Part shown: one piece after another, positions 42,444 to 45,600 of the stretch
Position numbering within the stretch: position 1 is the stretch's first letter
Layout of the letters: each line of letters begins with the position of its first letter
From: Kingella sp. (in: b-proteobacteria)
GTDB lineage: Bacteria > Pseudomonadota > Gammaproteobacteria > Burkholderiales > Neisseriaceae
Reading direction: 5' to 3'
DNA length: 45,600 nt
Assembly (NCBI RefSeq): GCF_030527935.1
Contig: NZ_JAUMZV010000020.1
Span: 1 to 45,600 of the forward strand
The notes under the pieces: generated by a model
Seen by the model: only the letters and a program-made list of their open reading frames with translations
Told to the model about the DNA's origin: nothing
The model's database searches: none
Program-made: the position numbers and the translations under genes

Positions 42444-43676
42444 ATGACACCGAACCTGCAATCCACCGAACTCTGCCGCGTCCGCGCCATCACCGTCTTC
42501 ACTGTCCTGCCGCGCGACACGGCGCAATGGCACGGCATTCTTGCCGAAGCCAAAGCCCAATGCGACACGCTTGCCGCCGCCTGCCAGGCACAGGGCTACA
42601 CAGTGCAGTCCGTCCGCATCGTCAGCAATCCTTTCGGCGAATATTTGGACACGGGCAGCCTGCACGCCGCCGCGCAGGGATTGGTCGAAATCCGCCGCAT
42701 TTTGAACTAGCTGAACCAAAACGGCCTGCGGATACGCTTTGCCGTGGGCGAAGCACGCACCGATGCCGAAATCGCCCTGCTGCCCGGGCTGATTGCCGAA
42801 TACGGCGATTTGTGCAATGCCTGCGTGAATGTTCCCATAGACGAAAATGGGTTTCTGGACAACGATTTAATCCGAAAGTCCGTTGCCGTGGTGCAGGAAA
42901 TCGCCCGCATCACCCCGCGCGGCGAAGGCAATTTCAATTTCACCGTGAATTTCAACTGCGCCTCTTATATCCCTTATGTCCCTGCCGGTTATCACCGCGG
43001 CGAACGCGGCAACGCCATTGTGTTCGGCTTGGAAACGCCCGATTTACTCGCCGCCGCCCTGCGCGGGTTGGAAAAGCAGCCTGCACCCCATGCCGCGCAG
43101 ATGCAGGCTGCTTTCACGGCCATGAAAAACGCGCTGCAATACCATATCGACCGCGTGCAAGGCATCATCACCGCCACGCCGCTGGCAGAAGGCTGGACAT
43201 ACATCGGCATGGACACGTCCGCCGCGCCGTCGAAAAACTGCACCTCCATAGCGGAACTTTACCGACTGCTCGGCGTGCCGTATTTCGGCGCAAGCGGCAC
43301 GGTGGAAGCGTCCGCCCTGCTCACGCGCGTGTTTAAAGCGCAGGAAAACGTACAGTTGCAAGGCTTCTCCGGCCTGATGCTGGCGGTGACCGAAGACGAA
43401 GGGTTGGCCGCCGCCACCCGCGCCGCGCAATTCGACATCCGCGCCCTGCTGACGTACAGCAGCGTGTGCGGCATCGGGCTGGACACCGTGCCCATTCCGG
43501 GCGATACCGATGCGGAAAAAATCGCCGCCATCATACGCGACACCAGCACGATGGCCTTCCGCCTGAACAAACCGCTCACCGTACGGCTCTTCCCCGTGCC
43601 CGGCTTGGGTGCAGGCGATATCACGCCGTTTGAAAGCGACGATTTGTGCAACTGCGCCGTGCTGGCTGTGCCTTAA
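42444..43676 (+). pseudogene. DUF711-family gene interrupted by an amber codon
   Basis: The frame from the ATG at 42444 (AAGGAG upstream) to 43676 would encode 410 residues, the usual size of the DUF711 family. One TAG at 42708-42710 interrupts it between RRILN and LNQNGLRIRF. On both sides the protein matches the family (RIVSNPFGEYL before; FFGASGT-like YFGASGTVEASALL, VCGIGLDTVPIPGD and RLFPVPGLGAGD after). CAG to TAG would explain the stop. Function of the family is unknown. Two exact AAGCAGCCTGCA copies lie inside (43074 and 43102). Confidence 0.8.
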
Positions 43677-43693
43677 ACCATGCAGGCAGCAAG

Positions 43694-43773
43694 CGTAGGG
43701 TGGGCACTTGTTGCCCACGCACTTCCTTTCAGGCTGCCTGAAAAACCGCGTGGGCATAAATGCCTACCCTACG
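43694..43773. repeat. Composite inverted repeat at the right edge of the imported block
   Basis: CGTAGGGTGGGCA near 43694 and TGCCTACCCTACG ending at 43773 are outer arms. Between them is a reverse DUS of the host type at about 43728-43739, the first after the block. Confidence 0.65.
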
Positions 43774-43812
43774 TTTATTCCCTTTGCCACAATATCGGTA
43801 CAGCCAATCATC

Positions 43813-44190
43813 ATGTTCCGCCGTCTTATCGTTATCCTGTCCGCCCATTTTCTAGCCGCCTGCGCCATATCTCATCAAGGAAACACTGTGAACATTGCCG
43901 ATTTACCCGTTGCCGTTGTATCCCACGATATTCTTTTGGACGGCAGCAGCGTAGAACTGACCGTAAGCGATGCGGCAGGCAGGGAACACCGCTATCTCCG
44001 CCGCCGCAGCCTTGATATACAGGGAACGCCGCGTTACAACAGCATTACCGCCGAAAACGAGCGCACGCTGACCGCAGGAGAGCAAACCGCCCTTTTAACG
44101 CAACTGGCCAAACTGCGTCCGCAATGCAATCCAATCTGCCAAGCGGCGTTGGATGACTTTATCGGCAACACGACAAAACAGCAGCCGTAG
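43813..44190 (+). CDS. Hypothetical lipoprotein
   Basis: This 125-residue protein begins MFRRLIVILSAHFLAAC, a lipoprotein signal with lipobox LAAC. The mature part has DILLDGSSVELTVSDAAGRE and two cysteines in PQCNPICQAAL. I do not recognise the family. No good ribosome-binding site is seen. The next reading frame overlaps its end by 38 bp. Confidence 0.6.
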   Translation: MFRRLIVILSAHFLAACAISHQGNTVNIADLPVAVVSHDILLDGSSVELTVSDAAGREHRYLRRRSLDIQGTPRYNSITAENERTLTAGEQTALLTQLAKLRPQCNPICQAALDDFIGNTTKQQP

Positions 44191-44638
44191 GTATCGGATT
44201 CTCAAATCCAACACCCGTCTTACCCAAAGGCAGCCTGAAACCGCCGCCCGCGCATCCACTCCTCCGCAATCACAAACAAAAGGACGTACCATACCCGCTT
44301 CTCCCAACTGGCAGGCAATAGAAGACCTCATCTGCCAAGACCTCGCCCGCTGCATCCGCATCACACAAGAATACCGGCCAGACGAAAGCATCCGCGCCGC
44401 CATATACTGCAATTTCTACGCAGACGAGCAATACGTCTGCTCCACCGACCTGTTTGTGGCAACCGCACCCGTACCCAGTGAAACAGGGTTTTACCCGACT
44501 GAAAACTGCATCGGTCAAATATTTGAAGGCGATGGATCAGTGATTTGCAGCGGGAAGGAACGGTTTCCCCCGATTTCAGGACAGGTTGTCACCTTCTTTG
44601 AAAACTGCGCTGGCACGGGTAATAAAAAACACCCTTAA
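44153..44638 (+). CDS. Hypothetical protein, start uncertain
   Basis: This frame gives 161 residues, but the first 45 look like translated intergenic DNA, including an in-frame DUS read as RQPE. From about residue 50 (PNWQAIEDLICQDLARCIR) it looks like a real protein with six cysteines (CNFYADEQYVC, ENCIG, VICSG and ENCAG). No later ATG fits, so the gene may have lost its true start. The paired cysteines suggest export. Family unknown. Confidence 0.4.
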   Translation: MTLSATRQNSSRRYRILKSNTRLTQRQPETAARASTPPQSQTKGRTIPASPNWQAIEDLICQDLARCIRITQEYRPDESIRAAIYCNFYADEQYVCSTDLFVATAPVPSETGFYPTENCIGQIFEGDGSVICSGKERFPPISGQVVTFFENCAGTGNKKHP

Positions 44639-44734
44639 TACACAAAACATTTCAGGCAGCCTGAAACCATTTACACCGCCCCGCAAGCCACCTAAAATCC
44701 CCTTTCCCATCAAACAAATAAAGGCAGCCTGAAA

Positions 44735-45340
44735 ATGAATCGCTTCTATCCCCATCCCATCGTTGCCCGCGAGGGCTGGCGCATCATCGCCACACTTGCC
44801 GCGCTCACGCTGATTGCCTTTTCCTGCGCCAGCAACAGCCCCAAACTCGCGCTGTGGCTGCTGCTTGCCACGCTGGCGAGTGCGCATCTGTTTCGCGACC
44901 GTGTGCGCAATATCCCGATGGATGCCAACGCGCTGCTTTCGCCCGCCGATGGACGCGTGATTTTGGTGGAAAACGCACACAATCCGCACACCGAGCAAAA
45001 TGCGCTCAAAATCAGCATCCGCACCCGTTTTTTCCGCGCCTACGCCATCCGTAGCCCGATACGCGGCAGCGTGGTGGTACAAAAAAACGGCAAACGCCAC
45101 ATCTTTCAGCTGCTCACCAGCGCGGGGCAAACCGTTACCATGGTGCAAAATTATGGCGATTGCTACGCGCAAACGGGCAGCCTTGTGCGCGGCGAACGCA
45201 TTGGCTTTGCGCGTTTTGGCGGGCGCATTGATGTGTATTTGCCGCTGGGCAGCGTGCCCGCCGTGGCGATTGGCGACAGCATCAAAGCCAGCAGCACGAT
45301 TTTGGCGCAACTGCCCGATGGCACGGTAAAGGCAGCCTGA
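44735..45340 (+). CDS. Phosphatidylserine-decarboxylase-like protein without active site
   Basis: This 201-residue protein begins MNRFYPHPIVAREGW, as Neisseria Psd does, has two hydrophobic segments (about 16-32 and 37-52), then LSPADGRVILVE and GERIGFARFGGRIDVYLP. The Gly-Ser pair that normally cleaves itself to make the pyruvoyl group (FGSR) is FGGR here (162-163). The FNVH motif reads FRAY, and about 20 residues of the central domain are missing. It is shorter than the usual ~260. I infer a pseudoenzyme. The stop lies in a DUS. Confidence 0.75.
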   Translation: MNRFYPHPIVAREGWRIIATLAALTLIAFSCASNSPKLALWLLLATLASAHLFRDRVRNIPMDANALLSPADGRVILVENAHNPHTEQNALKISIRTRFFRAYAIRSPIRGSVVVQKNGKRHIFQLLTSAGQTVTMVQNYGDCYAQTGSLVRGERIGFARFGGRIDVYLPLGSVPAVAIGDSIKASSTILAQLPDGTVKAA

Positions 45341-45349
45341 AATCTAAAA

Positions 45350-45374
45350 TGGAACGGCGACGGCTCGCCGCCAA
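45350..45374. repeat. Small GC-rich palindrome, ATGGAnCG family
   Basis: ATGGAACGGCGACGGCTCG and the following bases form a stem GGCGACG/CGCCGCC with one mismatch, right after the Psd-like gene. Confidence 0.7.
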
Positions 45375-45417
45375 ATGGTTGCATGATTAAACAGCCTGAA
45401 ATCTTTGCAAACCTAAG

Positions 45418-45504
45418 TAGGTCGGGCATTGATGCCCGACGTTTTTATTTGTGGCGCATAAGGCAAAGAGTTCGGCATTTGTCGGGCATCAATGCCCGAC
45501 CTAC
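45418..45504. repeat. Perfect 24-bp inverted repeat GTAGGTCGGGCAT
   Basis: The arm at 45418-45441 begins GTAGGTCGGGCATTGATG and is matched exactly by its complement at 45481-45504. Each arm is itself palindromic (GTCGGGCAT/ATGCCCGAC). About 39 bp lie between them. Confidence 0.8.
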
Positions 45505-45532
45505 AAACTACGCGGGAATAACGACATTTCTT

Positions 45533-45600
45533 AGAACCTGTATTCACTATTTGCATAGGTAGATTTTATGGCATAAAAGCGTGGATACAAGGCAAAAAGC
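45533..45600. repeat. MITE-like inverted-repeat element, copy 4 (cut by window end)
   Basis: The first 68 bp match the left part of copies 2 and 3, with arm AGAACCTGTATTCACTAT. The remainder lies beyond the window. Confidence 0.8.

Larger units (their letters stand above)
1..45600. repeat. Dispersed DNA uptake sequences (AGGCAGCCTGAA family)
   Basis: The 12-mer AGGCAGCCTGAA and its complement recur throughout, often as inverted pairs just after genes where they form hairpins (for example 140-170, 2165-2205, 12249-12288, 14709-14739, 27581-27620), and also in frame inside genes. In Neisseriaceae this is the Kingella-type DUS, bound by the minor pilin ComP during transformation. Near variants such as AGGCTGCCTGAA also occur. 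The exact 12-mer is missing from about 38.7 to 43.7 kb, where AAGCAGCCTGCA replaces it. Confidence 0.93.

Noticed and set aside
42444..43676. Programmed read-through of the amber codon (for example pyrrolysine)
   Set aside because: Nothing supports pyrrolysine machinery in Neisseriaceae, and the rest of the gene has no special context. Mutation is simpler.
1..45600. Reading the dense DUS array as a CRISPR or other phage-defence array
   Set aside because: Copies are scattered with irregular spacing, lie on both strands and inside genes, and no cas genes are present.

Overview
The window looks like chromosomal DNA from a member of the Neisseriaceae, most probably Kingella or a close relative. 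The strongest sign is the 12-mer AGGCAGCCTGAA, the Kingella-type DNA uptake sequence (DUS), which is spread over both strands in what I estimate as about a hundred copies (not counted). It occurs both between genes and in frame within them, where it reads as GSLKT, RQPE, FRLP, FQAA or SGCL. Type IV pilus retraction ATPases, dRS3-type ATTCCC-N8-GGGAAT repeats and an IS1016-like element fit the same family. I see no CRISPR array, no rRNA genes and no prophage.

Layout. 1-2.2 kb: a lactate permease on the minus strand and the first full copy of a ~162 bp inverted-repeat element. 2.2-8.9 kb: trmA, an Smr-domain gene, gltX, rsgA, a DUF3465 gene and the lapA-lapB pair. 9.1-11.5 kb: pilT-pilU. 11.7-15.5 kb: a Bcp-type peroxiredoxin, a Bcr/CflA efflux pump, an OmpA-like lipoprotein and exonuclease III. 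15.9-21.6 kb: a small SPOR-like protein, dnaX with an unusual DUS-studded linker, a sulfatase-like membrane protein and ruvB. 21.8-28.3 kb: a HAD-like protein, rimI overlapping a uracil-glycosylase-like gene, tRNA-Asn, a small lipoprotein, yqeY, rpsU, a zinc-finger protein, queH, tcdA, a universal stress protein and a YidD-like protein with a Cys/Asp-rich tail. 28.3-38.6 kb: guaA, a Roadblock/LC7-like protein, accB and accC, murU, an AGCS symporter, a LOG-family protein, a GNAT acetyltransferase and small proteins. 38.7-43.7 kb: valS, an IS1016-like element and a DUF711 gene broken by an amber codon. 43.8-45.6 kb: two small hypothetical genes, a phosphatidylserine-decarboxylase-like gene without its catalytic residues, and the start of a fourth inverted-repeat element.

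The most interesting region is 38.7-43.7 kb. The host DUS disappears there and a different 12-mer, AAGCAGCCTGCA, appears five times. The DNA also looks richer in GGCC and CCGG. I read this as a block imported by transformation from a relative with another DUS dialect, later interrupted by an IS and by a nonsense mutation.

Other points worth checking are homopolymer tracts in dnaX that would yield a gamma-like short product on slippage, a family of ~25 bp palindromes with compensatory stem changes, and several proteins that keep a family fold but seem to have lost catalytic residues. In at least five genes the DUS supplies the stop codon, and in one of them it also forms half of the terminator hairpin. 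Gene functions are otherwise housekeeping: tRNA and rRNA maturation, translation, DNA repair, envelope control, fatty-acid synthesis and twitching motility.
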